Positions 7,816-18,592 are shown, counted from the stretch's first letter. The stretch is DNA of 64,000 bases from Thermomonas sp. XSG (GCF_014678725.1 NZ_CP061497.1:930001-994000); one strand, 5' to 3'. Numbers and translations: made by a program. The notes: a model not told the origin generated them from the sequence alone.

Positions 7816-8793
7816 TCAGGCAGGCCAGCGTTGCAGCAGTTGACGGGACATCCCGGCGAGGCTGTCCGCTTCGCCGCCGCGTGCCGCCAGCGCCTGGCTG
7901 GCGGCGGGATCAAAACAGTTCTCGGTGGCCTGCCCCAACGCCAGGCCGCCGGCCATGCGCATCGCCAGCGCGGCGTCGACCAGCGCCGGCGCCGCGCCGC
8001 TGAGCAGCAGCATGGCGCTGTCACCGGGTCGCAGTGCCGCGAATCGGGGTTCACCGGCAACCTCCACGAAGTGCAGGCCGGCCGGCGCCTCGCCGACGTC
8101 GAGGTGGTCGGGCATCACGTGGACGTGGCCGCGGCGCAGCGGTTCACCGGCACTGGCCAGCACTACGGGCATGCGTGCGGCACGCTGCATCTGCCGGACC
8201 AGGCGATCGTACTGGCCGCCTTCGATGCGCTGCCGCAGCAGCACGGGGCGCGGAAAATCCTCCGGCAGTTCGCCGAGCAGCTGGCGCACCGCGTCCGGCC
8301 CGCCGATACCGGCCGCAACCACCACCGCGCCATCCGGCAGGGCAACTGCCGAGCCCACCGCCGCCGGTGCGAGCGGTTGCAACGCCGCCACCTCCATCGT
8401 GAGGTCGTGCATTTCCTGTTCGAAGTCGCGCGCCGGGGCGCCGCCGGGCGGCGCCGGCAGCACGTCGCGGTGGCCCTGCAGCTTGGCGGTCAGATGGCGC
8501 GCCCAGCGTGCCGCTTCCCAGCCATCCCGGCGGGCCGCCACTTCGGCGTCGTCGAACAGCACCAGCAGAGACGGGTCGGCCAGCACCGCGTCGAACTTCT
8601 CCAGCGCCGCTTCGGCAACCGGATCCAGCACCACCAGCACCGCGTCCGACGCGGCCGCGCGAACCTGCGCTTCGTCTGCGCCGGCCGGGTCCAACACCCC
8701 CGCCAGCACCGCGCCGGCCTGTCGCAGCGCCGCTTCGGTGCGGTCGCGCGCGGCCCCCGCCCGTGCCAGCACCAGCACGCGGCGCGCGCTCAT
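7816..8793 (-). CDS. chpB: ChpB: CheB-like protein lacking the catalytic residues
   Basis: 325 residues. The N-terminal 100 or so look like a degenerate receiver: VLVLARAG replaces the usual acidic pair, though an aspartate remains in VVLDP at 57. The C-terminal half aligns along its length with the CheB methylesterase domain. The three catalytic positions appear lost: the GASTGG serine is glycine (AAGIGG, G162), the VQHM histidine is arginine (RQRI, R189) and the TGMGxDG aspartate is absent ([10 protein letters not shown], about 265-273). These substitutions are from eye alignment. It overlaps chpA by four bases, so it is translated with it. It probably has no esterase activity but may keep a structural role. 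Confidence 0.85.
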   Translation of the reverse strand: MSARRVLVLARAGAARDRTEAALRQAGAVLAGVLDPAGADEAQVRAAASDAVLVVLDPVAEAALEKFDAVLADPSLLVLFDDAEVAARRDGWEAARWARHLTAKLQGHRDVLPAPPGGAPARDFEQEMHDLTMEVAALQPLAPAAVGSAVALPDGAVVVAAGIGGPDAVRQLLGELPEDFPRPVLLRQRIEGGQYDRLVRQMQRAARMPVVLASAGEPLRRGHVHVMPDHLDVGEAPAGLHFVEVAGEPRFAALRPGDSAMLLLSGAAPALVDAALAMRMAGGLALGQATENCFDPAASQALAARGGEADSLAGMSRQLLQRWPA

Positions 8794-11700
8794 TGCTCGG
8801 TTCCGGCGCCCGCGTGCTCCAGCCCCAACAGCTCGAACACGTTACGCATCAGCTCGACTTCCTGGTACGGCTTGCCGAGGTAACGCTCCACGCCGATCTC
8901 GAAGGCGCGCTGACGATGCTTGTCGCCGGTACGCGACGTGATCATCACGATCGGCACGTCGCGCAGGCGCGGATCCGCCTTCATCGCGGTCGCCAGCTCG
9001 TAGCCATCCATGCGCGGCATTTCGATGTCCAGAAGCATCAGGTCCGGCACGATGTCGGCCATCCGCTCCAGCGCATCCAGGCCATCCTTTGCCGTGGCCA
9101 CCTCGAGGCTGTGGCGCTCCAACACGCGACCGGTGACCTTGCGCATGGTGACGGAGTCGTCCACCACCATGACCAGCGGCACCCGCCGCTGGGTGCCGGC
9201 AACGTGGGTGACCTCGTCATCCGCCGGCGTCGCCGCGGCCTGACGACGCACCAGCGGTGCCACGTCCAGGATCACCACCACGCGGCCATCGCCCATGATG
9301 GTGGCGCCGAAGATGCCCGGCACCGAAGTCAGCTGCGGACCGCCGGTCTTGACCACGATTTCGCGGCTGCCCAGCACCTGGTCGATCGCCACCGCCGCGC
9401 GCAGTTCGCCCGAGCCGACCAGCAGCAGCGGCATCTGCAGGTGCCCTTCGGCACGCGCCGGCGCGGCGCCGACCAGCGTGCCCAGGTCGTGCAGCACGTA
9501 GTCCTCGCCGCCATACCGATAGCTGCCGCCCTGCTTGGCCAGATCCTCGCGGGCGATGCGGCCGACGCCGCGCACCGAGGCGATCGGCACCGCGTACTCG
9601 GTTTCGCCGATCTTGACGAAGACCGCCTGCGTCACCGCCAGGGTCTGCGGCAGGCGCAGGGTGAAGACCGTGCCCTGGCCGGGTTGCGAAGCGATATCGA
9701 TGGTGCCGCCCAGCTGGCGGACCTCGCTGGCGACCACGTCCATGCCGACGCCACGGCCGGCCAGCCGGCTGACGGTTTCGGCGGTGGAGAAGCCGGGCTG
9801 CATGATCAGCTGGTCGAGCTCGACGTCGGTCAGCTGTGCGTCCGCGGCAACCAGCCCGCGCTCGACGCCACGCGCCCGGATCGCCGCGCGGTTGAGGCCC
9901 GTGCCGTCGTCGGAAATCTGCAGGACCACTTCAGAACCTTCGCGGCGCACCGCGACCCGGATGCTGCCCTCTTCCGGCTTGCCGGCGGCGCGGCGCGCCT
10001 CCGGCGCTTCCAGTCCGTGCGCGATGGCATTGCGCAGCATGTGCTCCAGCGGGGCGGTCATGCGCTCCAGCACGTTGCGGTCGAGTTCGCCCTGCGCGCC
10101 ATCCAGCTTGAGTTGCGCCTGCTTGCCCGTTTCCGCGGCGGCCTGGCGGATGACCCGGCGTAGACGCGGTACCAGCGAGTCGAACGGCAGCATGCGCGTG
10201 CGCATGAGGCCTTCCTGCAGATCGGAGCTGACTCGCGACTGCTGGGTAAGCAGGGTTTCGTACTGGCGGGTCAGGTCATCCATCGACCCGTGCAGGCTCT
10301 GCAAGTCGGCCGCCGATTCGGCCAGCGCGCGGGAGAGCTGCTGCAGGGTGCTGAAGCGGTCGAGCTCGAGCGGGTCGAAGGCTTCGTTGCCGGTGTCGTG
10401 CTCGCGCTGGAAGCGGGCGATGATCTGCGCTTCGGTTTCCGAATCCAGGCGACGCAGCTGGTCGCGCAGGCGCAGGTTGGTCTGCTCCATTTCAGCCGCG
10501 GTGCTGCGGAACGCGGCCAGCTGCTGTTCCAGGCGCGCACGGTAGATGGCGACTTCGCCGGCGTAGTTCACCAGCCGGTCGAGCAGGTCGGCGCGGATGC
10601 GCACCTGTTCCTGCGGCGCGCGCACGCCGATGTCCTCGTCCTCGCCGAACCCGTCCTGGCCCATCGGCGCGGACAGCGGCTTGAGTTCGATCTTCGCGGC
10701 GGGCTGCGCCGCCTTCGCCGGCCCGGCGCCGGCAGCCGGCACGGCAACCGTGGCCGGACGCTGTTCCGCACGCGCGTTGAATTCCTCGATCAGCGCTTCC
10801 GGCATGCCCAGCGCGCGGCGCGCGGCGATGCGCGTGATCATGCCGTGCAGGCGGTCGAAGCCGCGCTCCAGCAGCGGCACGCCGTCAGTACCGAAGTCGA
10901 CCTTCTGCGCTGCCACCGCCTCCAGCAGCGACTCCATGGCGTGGCCCAGTTCGCCGGCGGGCATCATGCCGGCCATGCGCGCACCGCCCTTGAGCGTGTG
11001 CAGGTCGCGCTGCAGGCCCACCACCAGTTCGTTGTCGTCCGGCGTCTCCCGCAGCTTCGCCAACAGGCCGTCGGAGTGGTCCAGCAGGTCGCCGGCTTCC
11101 TCTACGAAGATGTCGACCAGTTCCAGATCCAGCTCGCTGGTATCCAGCGCCTCGTCAGGATCTTCACTGGCACCGGCGGTCGCCTGCAGCGCAGCCAGCG
11201 CAGCCTGCTCGCGTGCCCTGGCAGCGGCGGCGGCTTCGGCAGTGCGACGTTCCGCCTCGGCGCGCTCGGCCTCCGCGCGGCGCGCGGCGGCACGTTCGGC
11301 CTCGAGACGCTCTGCCTCGGCGCGCGCGGCGGCGATGCGTTCTGCTTCGACGCGCTCGGCCTCGCGCCTGGCCGCCTCTTCCGCGGCGAGGCGCTCGGAT
11401 TCCGCGCGCGCCGCTTCTTCGGCAGCAAGGCGCTCGGCCTCGGCCTGCTCGGCCGCGAGCCGTGCGACTTCGGCTTCTTCCGCAGCGATGCGTTCGGCCT
11501 CCTGGCGCGCGGCCTCTTCCGCCGCGAGGCGCTCGGCTTCGGCCTGCTCGGCCGCGACACGCGCAGCCTCCGCCGCTTCCGCGGCGATGCGCTCGCCCTC
11601 GAGCCGCGCGGCCTCCTCGGCCGCCTGGCGTTCGGCTTCTTGCGCGGCAAGGCGCTCGGCCTCGGCATGGGCAGCTGCCTCCGCGGCAATCCGCTCCGCC

Positions 11701-14700
11701 TCCTGATGCGTGGCTTCTTCCGCTGCCAGACGCTCGGCTTCAGCCTGTTCGGCCGCGGCGCGCGCGGCTTCCGCCGCTGCGATGCGCTCGGCCTCGGTGC
11801 GGGCGTTTTCCTCCGCAGCGGCGCGTTCGGCCTCCTGACGGGCTGCCTCTTCCGCGGCGAGGCGCTCGACCTCGGCCTGCTCGGCCGCGAGACGTGCAGC
11901 TTCGGCTTCCGCCGCGGCAATGCGTTCGGCCTCCTGGCGCGCGGCTTCTTCCGCAGCAACGCGTTCGGCTTCCTGGCGCGCAGCCTCCTCCGCCGCCAGA
12001 CGCGCGGCTTCGGCCTGCTCGGCCGCGAGACGTGCAGCTTCGGCTTCCGCCGCGGCAATGCGTTCGGCTTCCTGGCGCGCAGCCTCTTCCGCAGCGAGGC
12101 GCTCGGCTTCGGCCTGCTCGGCCGCGAGACGTGCAGCTTCGGCTTCCGCCGCGGCAATGCGTTCGGCTTCCTGGCGCGCAGCCTCCTCCGCTGCCAGACG
12201 CTCGGCTTCCGCCTGCTCGGCCGCAAGACGTGCAGCTTCAGCTTCCGCCGCGGCAATGCGTTCGGCTTCCTGGCGCGCAGCCTCCTCCGCCGCCAGACGC
12301 TCGGCTTCCGCCTGCTCGGCCGCAAGACGTGCAGCTTCAGCTTCCGCCGCGGCAATGCGTTCGGCTTCCTGGCGCGCAGCCTCTTCCGCAGCGAGGCGCT
12401 CGGCTTCCGCCCGCTCGGCCGCGAGACTCGCGGCATCGGCTTCGCCATCCATGGGGGATCCGGCCTCGACGAACGGCAGACTGGCCTCGGGCAATGCATC
12501 GCGCAATGCCGCCATCCGTTCCGCCAGCGCCGTGAACACCGGCACCTGCGCCGGGCTTTCCTGCAATGCGCGGGTCGAAGCTCGCACCGCCTCGGCAACC
12601 GCGCCCAGCGCCGCGACGCCCTCGGCGCCGGCGACCGCATGTGCGGCCAGCAGGCGCTTGGCATAGCCTTCGGCAGGCGCGGTGAACGCGGTCACCGAGG
12701 GCACCTCGGTCATCGCGAAGGCGCCATTGAGCGTGTGGATGGCCCGTACCAGCGCATCGGTGGCCACGGCATCGCCGGTACGCGCCTGCGCCAGCCAGGC
12801 ATCCACGGTTTCCAGATGCCCGCCGACCTCGGTGCCGAGGATCTCCAGCAGCACCGGATCGACCGCGACCACCTGCGTGCCCGCTTCCACCGCCACAGCC
12901 GTTTCCTCGGCCGCGTCGACCTGTACCGGCGCGGCCTGCGCCGTCGGCGGCGCAGACATCACCACGTCTTCGCCCGCCGCCAGCCTGTCGGCGATCGCCT
13001 CCATTGCCGGGATGTCGACGGCGACCGCGCTTTCCCCACGCAGGGCGGCATGCAACTGCGGCAGCACGCCGCGCGCCTGACCCACGTATGCGACCACGGC
13101 ATGGCTGGCCGGACGCGAACCATCCAGCACGCGGTTGAGCATGTTCTCGACGTGCCAAGCGAACTCGCCCAGCACCTTGGCGCCGACCAGACGGCCGCTG
13201 CCCTTCAGGGTGTGGAACACGCGGCGGATCGGACGCAGCGTGTCGGCATCGTCCGGGGTCAGCTTCCAGACCGGCAGCAGGCCGTCCAGGTTGTTGATCT
13301 CGTCCTCGAATTCCTCGAGGAAGATCTCGCGGATCTCGTCATCGATCTCGTCGCCGGCGGATTCGAAGCCGGCCGCCATTGCCACCGTCGCCGGGGCGAC
13401 GCTGACCGCCACCTCGGCAGGTGCTGCAACGGGTTCCTCCTCGGCAACCATCTCGTCCTGCGCTTGCGCGGCAGGAGCGCTTGGCAGGGCCTCGGCGTCC
13501 TCGATGGCCTCGGCTGCCTCTGCATCCGGCGTCACGGCAGGCGCGGCAGGCGCGGCAGGCGCAAGCTCCGGCAGCGGCCAGTAATGCAGTGCTTCCAGGC
13601 TGACGCGGGTTTTCTCCAGCAGGTCCAAGCGCTGGCCATGCGGATCGTGCAGGGTCTCGAGGAAGTACTCCATGCTGGACAGTGCGTCGGCCAGCGTATC
13701 GAGCTGGCGCCCGCCGGGCACCTGCGCGCGGTCGATCAGTTCCACCTGGCTGTAGCGGCGCAGCGCTTCCAGGTAGGCCGCCGGCTCCGGGCGCTCGAGC
13801 ATGCGCATCGCGCCCGACACTTCGGCCAGCAGCCGCGGGACGGCTTCCAGCGCGGAATGGCTCCAGTCGGTTTCGACGAAGGCCACGAACGCATTGCGTA
13901 CTTCCGCGAAGTTGGTCACTGCGGCGCGCGTCAGCGCCCCCATGACCTTCCGCGATTCCTGCGCCAGCAGGCCGCCGGCATCGCCTTCGGCGCTGCCGCT
14001 GCCGAGCTGGGCCACCTGGTCGTCGAGCGAATGGTCGATGTAGAGCAGCGCACCGGCGACTTCCAGCAGGTCGCTCTCCGCCGGCGGCCGCACGCCACTG
14101 GCGATGTCGTGGACGATCCGGCGCTGCTCCTGCACCACGCCACGGGCGCTGTCGAGACCGAGCATGCCCAAGGTATCGCCGATCCGGTCCAGTGCCTCCG
14201 CCTGTGCCTGCAGTTCCTGCACGTTGTCACGGCTGCCGCGCAGGTGCAGGTCGAGCGCATCCTTGACCTTCAGCAGGTCTTCCTTGATCGCCGTGGACAC
14301 CGTGTCCAGCAGCGCGCGGTTGCGCCCGGCCAGGCTGCCGCGGGCGTGTTCCAGCTCCGCCTCGGTGGGCGCATCCAGCAACCGCGGCAAGGCCTCCTGC
14401 CCCAGTGCGGGGACGCCACGCGCGGCGCGCAGTTCGTTGATCAGCGGCAGCAGCACGATCGGGATGTCGCGGTGCCCGCCCTGCAGGCGTTCCAGGTAGT
14501 CCGGCAGCTGCACCATGCCGCGCATCAGCACGGCCAGCGCCTCGTCGCGGTCGCCGGTGGCACTGTCGCGCAGCGCGGTGGCCAACTGCTCCATCTCGCC
14601 GGCCACCATCGCCGGCGCCTGCAGCTCCAGCATCTGCAGCGTGCCCTGCACCTGGTGCAGGTGACCCATGCAGGTTTCCATGGGCAGCGGATCGCCGGGG

Positions 14701-14813
14701 TTGTCGGCGAAGCCTTCGAGTTCGATCCGCGCCTGGCGCAGGGTCTCGTCGATCTCCGGCTTCACCCAGCCGAGCGCGGTGTGGTCGATGGCATCCCGCA
14801 ACGCCGTGGTCAT
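8790..14813 (-). CDS. chpA: ChpA hybrid CheA-type histidine kinase of the Pil-Chp system
   Basis: 2007-residue kinase that takes signals from PilJ and phosphorylates PilG/PilH to control type IV pilus extension and retraction. In order: an N-terminal FimL-like/degenerate Hpt region (HLHQVQG near 51); Hpt domains with histidines at 534 ([10 protein letters not shown]), 693 ([10 protein letters not shown]; Lys replaced by Asn) and 1272 ([10 protein letters not shown]); a 400-residue Ala/Glu/Arg-rich helical repeat block (about 795-1208); dimerisation and HATPase domains (N box [10 protein letters not shown] near 1594, G1 DDGTGLN, G2 GRGVGMDVV); a CheW-like domain; and a receiver (about 1870-2000, phospho-acceptor in [13 protein letters not shown]). 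It overlaps chpB by four bases. The repeat block makes it distinct from Pseudomonas ChpA, which has six Hpt plus Spt/Tpt domains. Confidence 0.95.
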   Translation of the reverse strand: MTTALRDAIDHTALGWVKPEIDETLRQARIELEGFADNPGDPLPMETCMGHLHQVQGTLQMLELQAPAMVAGEMEQLATALRDSATGDRDEALAVLMRGMVQLPDYLERLQGGHRDIPIVLLPLINELRAARGVPALGQEALPRLLDAPTEAELEHARGSLAGRNRALLDTVSTAIKEDLLKVKDALDLHLRGSRDNVQELQAQAEALDRIGDTLGMLGLDSARGVVQEQRRIVHDIASGVRPPAESDLLEVAGALLYIDHSLDDQVAQLGSGSAEGDAGGLLAQESRKVMGALTRAAVTNFAEVRNAFVAFVETDWSHSALEAVPRLLAEVSGAMRMLERPEPAAYLEALRRYSQVELIDRAQVPGGRQLDTLADALSSMEYFLETLHDPHGQRLDLLEKTRVSLEALHYWPLPELAPAAPAAPAVTPDAEAAEAIEDAEALPSAPAAQAQDEMVAEEEPVAAPAEVAVSVAPATVAMAAGFESAGDEIDDEIREIFLEEFEDEINNLDGLLPVWKLTPDDADTLRPIRRVFHTLKGSGRLVGAKVLGEFAWHVENMLNRVLDGSRPASHAVVAYVGQARGVLPQLHAALRGESAVAVDIPAMEAIADRLAAGEDVVMSAPPTAQAAPVQVDAAEETAVAVEAGTQVVAVDPVLLEILGTEVGGHLETVDAWLAQARTGDAVATDALVRAIHTLNGAFAMTEVPSVTAFTAPAEGYAKRLLAAHAVAGAEGVAALGAVAEAVRASTRALQESPAQVPVFTALAERMAALRDALPEASLPFVEAGSPMDGEADAASLAAERAEAERLAAEEAARQEAERIAAAEAEAARLAAEQAEAERLAAEEAARQEAERIAAAEAEAARLAAEQAEAERLAAEEAARQEAERIAAAEAEAARLAAEQAEAERLAAEEAARQEAERIAAAEAEAARLAAEQAEAARLAAEEAARQEAERVAAEEAARQEAERIAAAEAEAARLAAEQAEVERLAAEEAARQEAERAAAEENARTEAERIAAAEAARAAAEQAEAERLAAEEATHQEAERIAAEAAAHAEAERLAAQEAERQAAEEAARLEGERIAAEAAEAARVAAEQAEAERLAAEEAARQEAERIAAEEAEVARLAAEQAEAERLAAEEAARAESERLAAEEAARREAERVEAERIAAARAEAERLEAERAAARRAEAERAEAERRTAEAAAAARAREQAALAALQATAGASEDPDEALDTSELDLELVDIFVEEAGDLLDHSDGLLAKLRETPDDNELVVGLQRDLHTLKGGARMAGMMPAGELGHAMESLLEAVAAQKVDFGTDGVPLLERGFDRLHGMITRIAARRALGMPEALIEEFNARAEQRPATVAVPAAGAGPAKAAQPAAKIELKPLSAPMGQDGFGEDEDIGVRAPQEQVRIRADLLDRLVNYAGEVAIYRARLEQQLAAFRSTAAEMEQTNLRLRDQLRRLDSETEAQIIARFQREHDTGNEAFDPLELDRFSTLQQLSRALAESAADLQSLHGSMDDLTRQYETLLTQQSRVSSDLQEGLMRTRMLPFDSLVPRLRRVIRQAAAETGKQAQLKLDGAQGELDRNVLERMTAPLEHMLRNAIAHGLEAPEARRAAGKPEEGSIRVAVRREGSEVVLQISDDGTGLNRAAIRARGVERGLVAADAQLTDVELDQLIMQPGFSTAETVSRLAGRGVGMDVVASEVRQLGGTIDIASQPGQGTVFTLRLPQTLAVTQAVFVKIGETEYAVPIASVRGVGRIAREDLAKQGGSYRYGGEDYVLHDLGTLVGAAPARAEGHLQMPLLLVGSGELRAAVAIDQVLGSREIVVKTGGPQLTSVPGIFGATIMGDGRVVVILDVAPLVRRQAAATPADDEVTHVAGTQRRVPLVMVVDDSVTMRKVTGRVLERHSLEVATAKDGLDALERMADIVPDLMLLDIEMPRMDGYELATAMKADPRLRDVPIVMITSRTGDKHRQRAFEIGVERYLGKPYQEVELMRNVFELLGLEHAGAGTEQ
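11190..12430 (-). repeat. Tandem 99-bp/33-residue repeats inside chpA
   Basis: The DNA repeats with a period near 99 bp, clearest at about 11860-12420, and encodes a 33-residue unit rich in [18 protein letters not shown] and [14 protein letters not shown]. Thirty-three is three times eleven, and the strict Ala/Glu/Arg composition predicts one long charged alpha-helix or coiled coil like TolA domain II. Copies towards the 11200 end are more diverged. The near-identical units make the copy number likely to vary between strains and hard to assemble. Confidence 0.9.
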
Positions 14814-14869
14814 GGCGCGGCTCCGTCACGGCCCGGCAACGCGGGGCTGGCCTGGAGGGTGTTGTTCAT
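14810..14869 (-). CDS. Possible 19-residue leader ORF overlapping the chpA start
   Basis: An ATG at 14869, preceded by a good Shine-Dalgarno-like CAGGGATCGGG, opens a 19-codon frame ([19 protein letters not shown]) whose TGA overlaps the chpA ATG as ATGA. This would couple chpA translation to the leader. The peptide has no recognisable family. It sits between pilJ and chpA, where Pseudomonas carries pilK. It may be chance; chpA also has its own upstream GGAG. Confidence 0.3.
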   Translation of the reverse strand: MNNTLQASPALPGRDGAAP

Positions 14870-14894
14870 CCCGATCCCTGTGTTCCGGCCGGCG

Positions 14895-16910
14895 TCAGGC
14901 GGGCAGCTTGAAGTCGGCGACCGAACGACGCAGGTCGGCGGCGAGCTGGGCCAGGTTGCCGATCGACTCGGCGGTCTGGCTGGCGCCCTGCGAGGTCTGC
15001 GCGGTGATCGACTGGATGGTGTTCATGGTCTGGGTGATGTTGGAGGCAGCGTTCGACTGCTCCTGTGCCGCCACCGAGATGCCCTCAATCAGTCCCGACA
15101 GGTCGGACGACACCTTTTCGATCTCGCCCAGCGCGGTCCCCGCGTCCTCGGCGAGGCGCGCACCGGCAACCACTTCCGAGGTCGTCTGTTCCATCGAGGA
15201 CACCGCTTCGTTGGTATCCGCCTGAATGGTCTGGACCAGCGATTCGATGCGCTTGGTCGCGCTGGAGCTGCGCTCCGCGAGTCGCTGCACTTCGTCCGCC
15301 ACCACCGCGAAGCCGCGGCCCGCTTCACCCGCCGAAGCCGCCTGGATGGCCGCGTTCAGCGCCAGGATGTTGGTCTGTTCGGAAATGTCGTTGATCAGTT
15401 CCACGATCGAGCCGATTTCCTGCGAGCTCTCACCCAGCCGCTTGATGCGCTTGGAGGTTTCCTGGATCTGGTCGCGGATGCTGTCCATGCCGGCGATCGT
15501 CTGGCGCACCACGCCGGCGCCGTTGGTCGCGATCTGCACCGAGCGGCGCGCCACCTCGGCGGAGTCGGCGGAGTTGCGCGACACCTGGTTAATGCTGGAG
15601 GCGATCTCGTTGATGCGGTCGGTGGCGGAGTTGATTTCCTGCGCCTGGTGCTCGGCCGCATCGGCCAGATGCATGGCGGTGGCCTGGGTTTCCTGCGCGC
15701 TGGCCGCGACCTGCACCGAAGTGTCGTTGATGGTGGCCACCAGGGTGCGCAGCTGTTCCACCGCGAAGTTGATCGAGTCCGCGATCGCGCCGGTCATGTC
15801 CTCGGTCACGGTCGCCTTCACGGTCAGGTCGCCTTCCGCGAGCGAACCCATTTCGTCCAGCAGGCGCATGATCGCCTCCTGGTTGCGGTCGTTCAGTTCC
15901 TTGGTGGTCTGGTAACGGACGCGCTGGGCACGGTTCAGGGCCCACAGCAGGCCGGCGATGGAGATCAGCGCCAGCAGGCCGGAAAGGATGCTGACCCAGA
16001 CGCCACCAAGGATGCTGGTGTCCTTCAGCGAGCCGAACTGGGTGAAGGAGGAGAACAGGCGCTCGCTGTCTGTCAGCAGCTTGTCGGAACCGCTGGCCAG
16101 CGCGGAGGCGGAGGCCTGCGCGCCGATCAGCTTGCGCGAGTCGCCGACGATCGCGTCGAGGTCCTTCTTCATCCCCTGCCACAGCGTGTTGGACTGGCCG
16201 AGCGGGCCGATCGCGCCGGCCGCGCTGACCTTGACGATGTCGCCGCTGCCGTTGATCAGCGCGTTCATCTGCCGGTCGAACACCGCGGCATCGCGGCCCA
16301 GCGCGTTCGCCGCCACCTGGGCACCGTCGCCGCCGGCGCGCAGCTCGGCGATGCGCTGCGCCATGCGCGAACTGATGTTGGCCTGCTGCAGCGCCGCGCT
16401 CACCTGCGCGGAATTGGCACCACCGGAGACCAGGCCGCGCAGCACCTCGTACAGCTGCGCCTGCAGCTGCGGCACCTTATTGGTGAAGCTGTCGGCGCGG
16501 CCGGCCAGCGCCAGCACCGCCTGTTGCGAGCCCAGCACTTCCTCGGCGCGCTTGGTCAGCGGGTTCCAGGTTTCGGTGACGGTGCGGATCGGGGCCGCCA
16601 CGTCGGCGGCGTCGCCGAAGCGGTCGTTCAGCCACTTGATGTCGCCGTCGATTTCTTCCTTGGTCGCCTTGAACGCTTCGAACGCCTGCACGTTGCCGTC
16701 GATCGCTTCCCGGCCCTGGTTGGCGAGGCGCTGCGAGTTCAGCTGCAGGCGCGATGCCGCGGAACTGGCGCCGCCGAGGCGCGAAGCCTTGGTGGTGGCG
16801 TACAGAGTATTGCCGGCGAACACCACCAGCGAGCCGATCAGCAGCCAGATCCAGAAGTTGGTGCTGAGATTGCGGCCCTTGCCGGCGGCGGAATCCATCA
16901 AATTGCTCAT
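14895..16910 (-). CDS. pilJ: PilJ, methyl-accepting chemoreceptor of the Pil-Chp system
   Basis: 671-residue inner-membrane chemoreceptor for surface and pilus signals. TM1 at about residues 19-38 ([15 protein letters not shown]), a periplasmic sensing region of about 265 residues with PilJ-type helical modules, TM2 at about 305-326, a HAMP-like segment, and the MCP signalling domain. The hairpin tip [20 protein letters not shown] lies near residues 510-530 and [14 protein letters not shown] follows. The C-terminus has no NWETF-like tether. Gln/Glu pairs typical of methylation sites are visible in the helices, but no methyltransferase gene is present in the operon. It sits 33 bp after pilI and 81 bp before chpA. 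Confidence 0.96.
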   Translation of the reverse strand: MSNLMDSAAGKGRNLSTNFWIWLLIGSLVVFAGNTLYATTKASRLGGASSAASRLQLNSQRLANQGREAIDGNVQAFEAFKATKEEIDGDIKWLNDRFGDAADVAAPIRTVTETWNPLTKRAEEVLGSQQAVLALAGRADSFTNKVPQLQAQLYEVLRGLVSGGANSAQVSAALQQANISSRMAQRIAELRAGGDGAQVAANALGRDAAVFDRQMNALINGSGDIVKVSAAGAIGPLGQSNTLWQGMKKDLDAIVGDSRKLIGAQASASALASGSDKLLTDSERLFSSFTQFGSLKDTSILGGVWVSILSGLLALISIAGLLWALNRAQRVRYQTTKELNDRNQEAIMRLLDEMGSLAEGDLTVKATVTEDMTGAIADSINFAVEQLRTLVATINDTSVQVAASAQETQATAMHLADAAEHQAQEINSATDRINEIASSINQVSRNSADSAEVARRSVQIATNGAGVVRQTIAGMDSIRDQIQETSKRIKRLGESSQEIGSIVELINDISEQTNILALNAAIQAASAGEAGRGFAVVADEVQRLAERSSSATKRIESLVQTIQADTNEAVSSMEQTTSEVVAGARLAEDAGTALGEIEKVSSDLSGLIEGISVAAQEQSNAASNITQTMNTIQSITAQTSQGASQTAESIGNLAQLAADLRRSVADFKLPA

Positions 16911-16943
16911 TGTGCGACCTCGGCTTACTTCGGAGTTCCGCGT

Positions 16944-17720
16944 TTAAGCGGCGGCTTGTCGGAATTCGGGGGTGCGGGCGAGGCGCTCGAGGCTGAACAC
17001 GCCCCAGTCCTGTCCATTCATGCGGTAGGCGCGATCGACGAAATGGGCGTAGCGACCATCCGCCACCGCGTCGGCATCGATGCCCTGCTCTTCGACGAAA
17101 CTGCGCTGGCCGTAGAGCTCGTCGATGGTGACGGCGACATCGCCGCCGGGCTGGCGCACCACCAGCACGCGCTGGCGTTCGTGCAGCACGGTGCGCTCGC
17201 CGTCGAGGAACTGCTTGAGATCGACCACCGGCAGCAGTGCGCCACGGATATTGGCCACGCCCAGCATCCACGGCTGCGCGCCGGGGACATGGGTCAGCGA
17301 CGGCATCGGCAGGATTTCCACCACTTCATCGAAGCCGGAAGCCAGCCGGTGCGCTCCGACGCGATAGGCCACGCCGCGCCACAGGCCGGGGGCATCCAGC
17401 TGTTCCGGCAGGCCGGCAACGTGGGCAAGGCTGCGCTGTTCGTAATCGGCCAGCACCAGGAACGGCGAACGCCTCTCGCCGCTGGCAGGCTGTACCCATT
17501 CCGGGGCGGCAGCGGGAGCGCCCACGGGCACCGGCCCGGCTGCATCTAGATCCTCGTGCGCACCCGCGGAGACGACTGGCTCGGACCGCTCCTCTTCCGC
17601 GTCGTCGCCTGCGTCCTCGTCGTCATCCACCGCTGCGGCTGCGGCCAGCGAGGTGGCCGCCGGCACCGCTGCGGCCTGCTGCGGGCGGAACTTGTGCTTG
17701 TGCTTGCCGCGCTTGGCCAT
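16944..17720 (-). CDS. pilI: PilI, CheW-like adaptor with a low-complexity N-terminal extension
   Basis: 258 residues. The CheW domain is the C-terminal 170 or so: GVAYRVGAHRLASGFDEVVEIL, LGVANIRGALLPVVDLKQFL, VLVVRQPGGDVAVTIDELYG. It couples PilJ to ChpA. The first 75 residues are unusual: a basic KRGKHKHKFRPQQ start, then an Ala-rich and strongly acidic DDDEDAGDDAEEE stretch, likely disordered. PilI in Pseudomonas has about 178 residues, so this is an extension of the family. The gene starts three bases after the pilH stop codon. Confidence 0.92.
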   Translation of the reverse strand: MAKRGKHKHKFRPQQAAAVPAATSLAAAAAVDDDEDAGDDAEEERSEPVVSAGAHEDLDAAGPVPVGAPAAAPEWVQPASGERRSPFLVLADYEQRSLAHVAGLPEQLDAPGLWRGVAYRVGAHRLASGFDEVVEILPMPSLTHVPGAQPWMLGVANIRGALLPVVDLKQFLDGERTVLHERQRVLVVRQPGGDVAVTIDELYGQRSFVEEQGIDADAVADGRYAHFVDRAYRMNGQDWGVFSLERLARTPEFRQAAA

Positions 17721-17723
17721 CGG

Positions 17724-18089
17724 TCAGCGCCCGAGCAGTGCGTCGATGCGCGCGACCAGTTCGCTTTCGCGCGGCGGCTTGACGATGTAGTCCCTGGCGC
17801 CCTGGCGCATGCCCCAGACGCGATCGGTTTCCTGACCCTTGGTACTGATGATGAGTACCGGGATATGGCTGGTGTCGGCATCGCGGGTCAACGCGCGGGT
17901 CGCCTGGAAGCCGTTCATGCCGGGCAGGATGATGTCCATCAGGACGAGGTCGGGCTTGTCGCGCTTGCAGCTGGCGATGCCGTCCTCCGCGTTGGCGGCG
18001 GTGGTGACCTGATGGCCGTTGCGTTCCAGCAACTGGACCATGACCGCGGCTTCGGTCGGCGAATCCTCGATCAGCAGAATGCGTGCCAT
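17724..18089 (-). CDS. pilH: PilH, single-domain response regulator
   Basis: 121-residue stand-alone receiver: MARILLIEDSPTEAAVM with the acidic pair, phospho-acceptor aspartate in LVLMDIILPGMNGFQATR, the threonine/serine in LIISTKGQ and lysine in YIVKPP. In the Pil-Chp system PilH acts as the second CheY-like output of ChpA, linked to pilus retraction or as a phosphate sink. It lies 18 bases after pilG and three before pilI. Confidence 0.95.
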   Translation of the reverse strand: MARILLIEDSPTEAAVMVQLLERNGHQVTTAANAEDGIASCKRDKPDLVLMDIILPGMNGFQATRALTRDADTSHIPVLIISTKGQETDRVWGMRQGARDYIVKPPRESELVARIDALLGR

Positions 18090-18107
18090 TGGTGCCCTAC
18101 CCCCCGG

Positions 18108-18509
18108 TCAGGCGTTGACGTACGTACGGATGGCGCCAAGCAGTTCTTCCCGCGTGAACGGCTTGGTCAGGTATTGCTCGGAGCCGACGATACGGCCTCG
18201 CGCCTTGTCGAACAAACCGTCCTTCGACGAAAGCATGATCACCGGCACGCTTTTGAACGTCTGGTTGTTCTTGATCAGCGCACAGGTCTGATAGCCGTCC
18301 AGCCGCGGCATCATGATATCCACGAAGATGATCTGCGGCGCATGGTCGGCGATCTTGGACAGCGCCTCGAAGCCGTCGGTCGCGGTGACGACGTCGCAAC
18401 CCTCGCGCGCGAGCAAGGTCTCCGCCGTGCGGCGGATGGTCCTGGAATCGTCGATGACCATCACCCTCAAACCCTTGAGGCCGATGCCGGAATCGTCCTG
18501 CGGCGCCAT
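18108..18509 (-). CDS. pilG: PilG, single-domain response regulator
   Basis: 133-residue CheY-like receiver that promotes pilus extension. Acidic residues in VMVIDDSRTIRRTAE, phospho-acceptor in IIFVDIMMPRLDGYQTC, the serine in VIMLSSKDG and lysine in YLTKPFTREEL. I start it at the ATG at 18509, with AAGGGGAT about five bases upstream; the open frame extends further upstream but contains the promoter region. It is the first gene of the seven-gene operon that runs to chpC. Confidence 0.95.
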   Translation of the reverse strand: MAPQDDSGIGLKGLRVMVIDDSRTIRRTAETLLAREGCDVVTATDGFEALSKIADHAPQIIFVDIMMPRLDGYQTCALIKNNQTFKSVPVIMLSSKDGLFDKARGRIVGSEQYLTKPFTREELLGAIRTYVNA

Positions 18510-18563
18510 GTAATCCCCTTGCGCGATTGCCAACCGCCGCGTCTGCGCGCGTTGCGGACCACC

Positions 18564-18592
18564 TTTATCCAAGTCCGCGCGCGATGTGTCAA
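18564..18592 (-). promoter_or_regulatory. Sigma-70-type promoter of the pilG-chpC operon
   Basis: On the minus strand, a perfect -35 TTGACA (18592-18587) is followed by a 17-base spacer and a -10 GATAAA (18569-18564). The predicted start, near 18557, gives a leader of about 48 nt before the pilG ATG. This is the clearest consensus promoter in the window. Confidence 0.7.

Noticed and set aside
7338-8060. Longer start for chpC inside chpB
   Set aside because: The added residues are not CheW-like and the ATG at 7808 follows chpB by seven bases.
11190-12430. Tandem repeats read as a CRISPR array
   Set aside because: Units are contiguous coding repeats with no unique spacers and no cas genes.
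10290-17549. A 2419-codon open frame on the plus strand, antisense to chpA, pilJ and pilI
   Set aside because: It is the mirror of codon bias and repeats in very GC-rich genes. It has no family motifs, no start context, and crosses three real genes.
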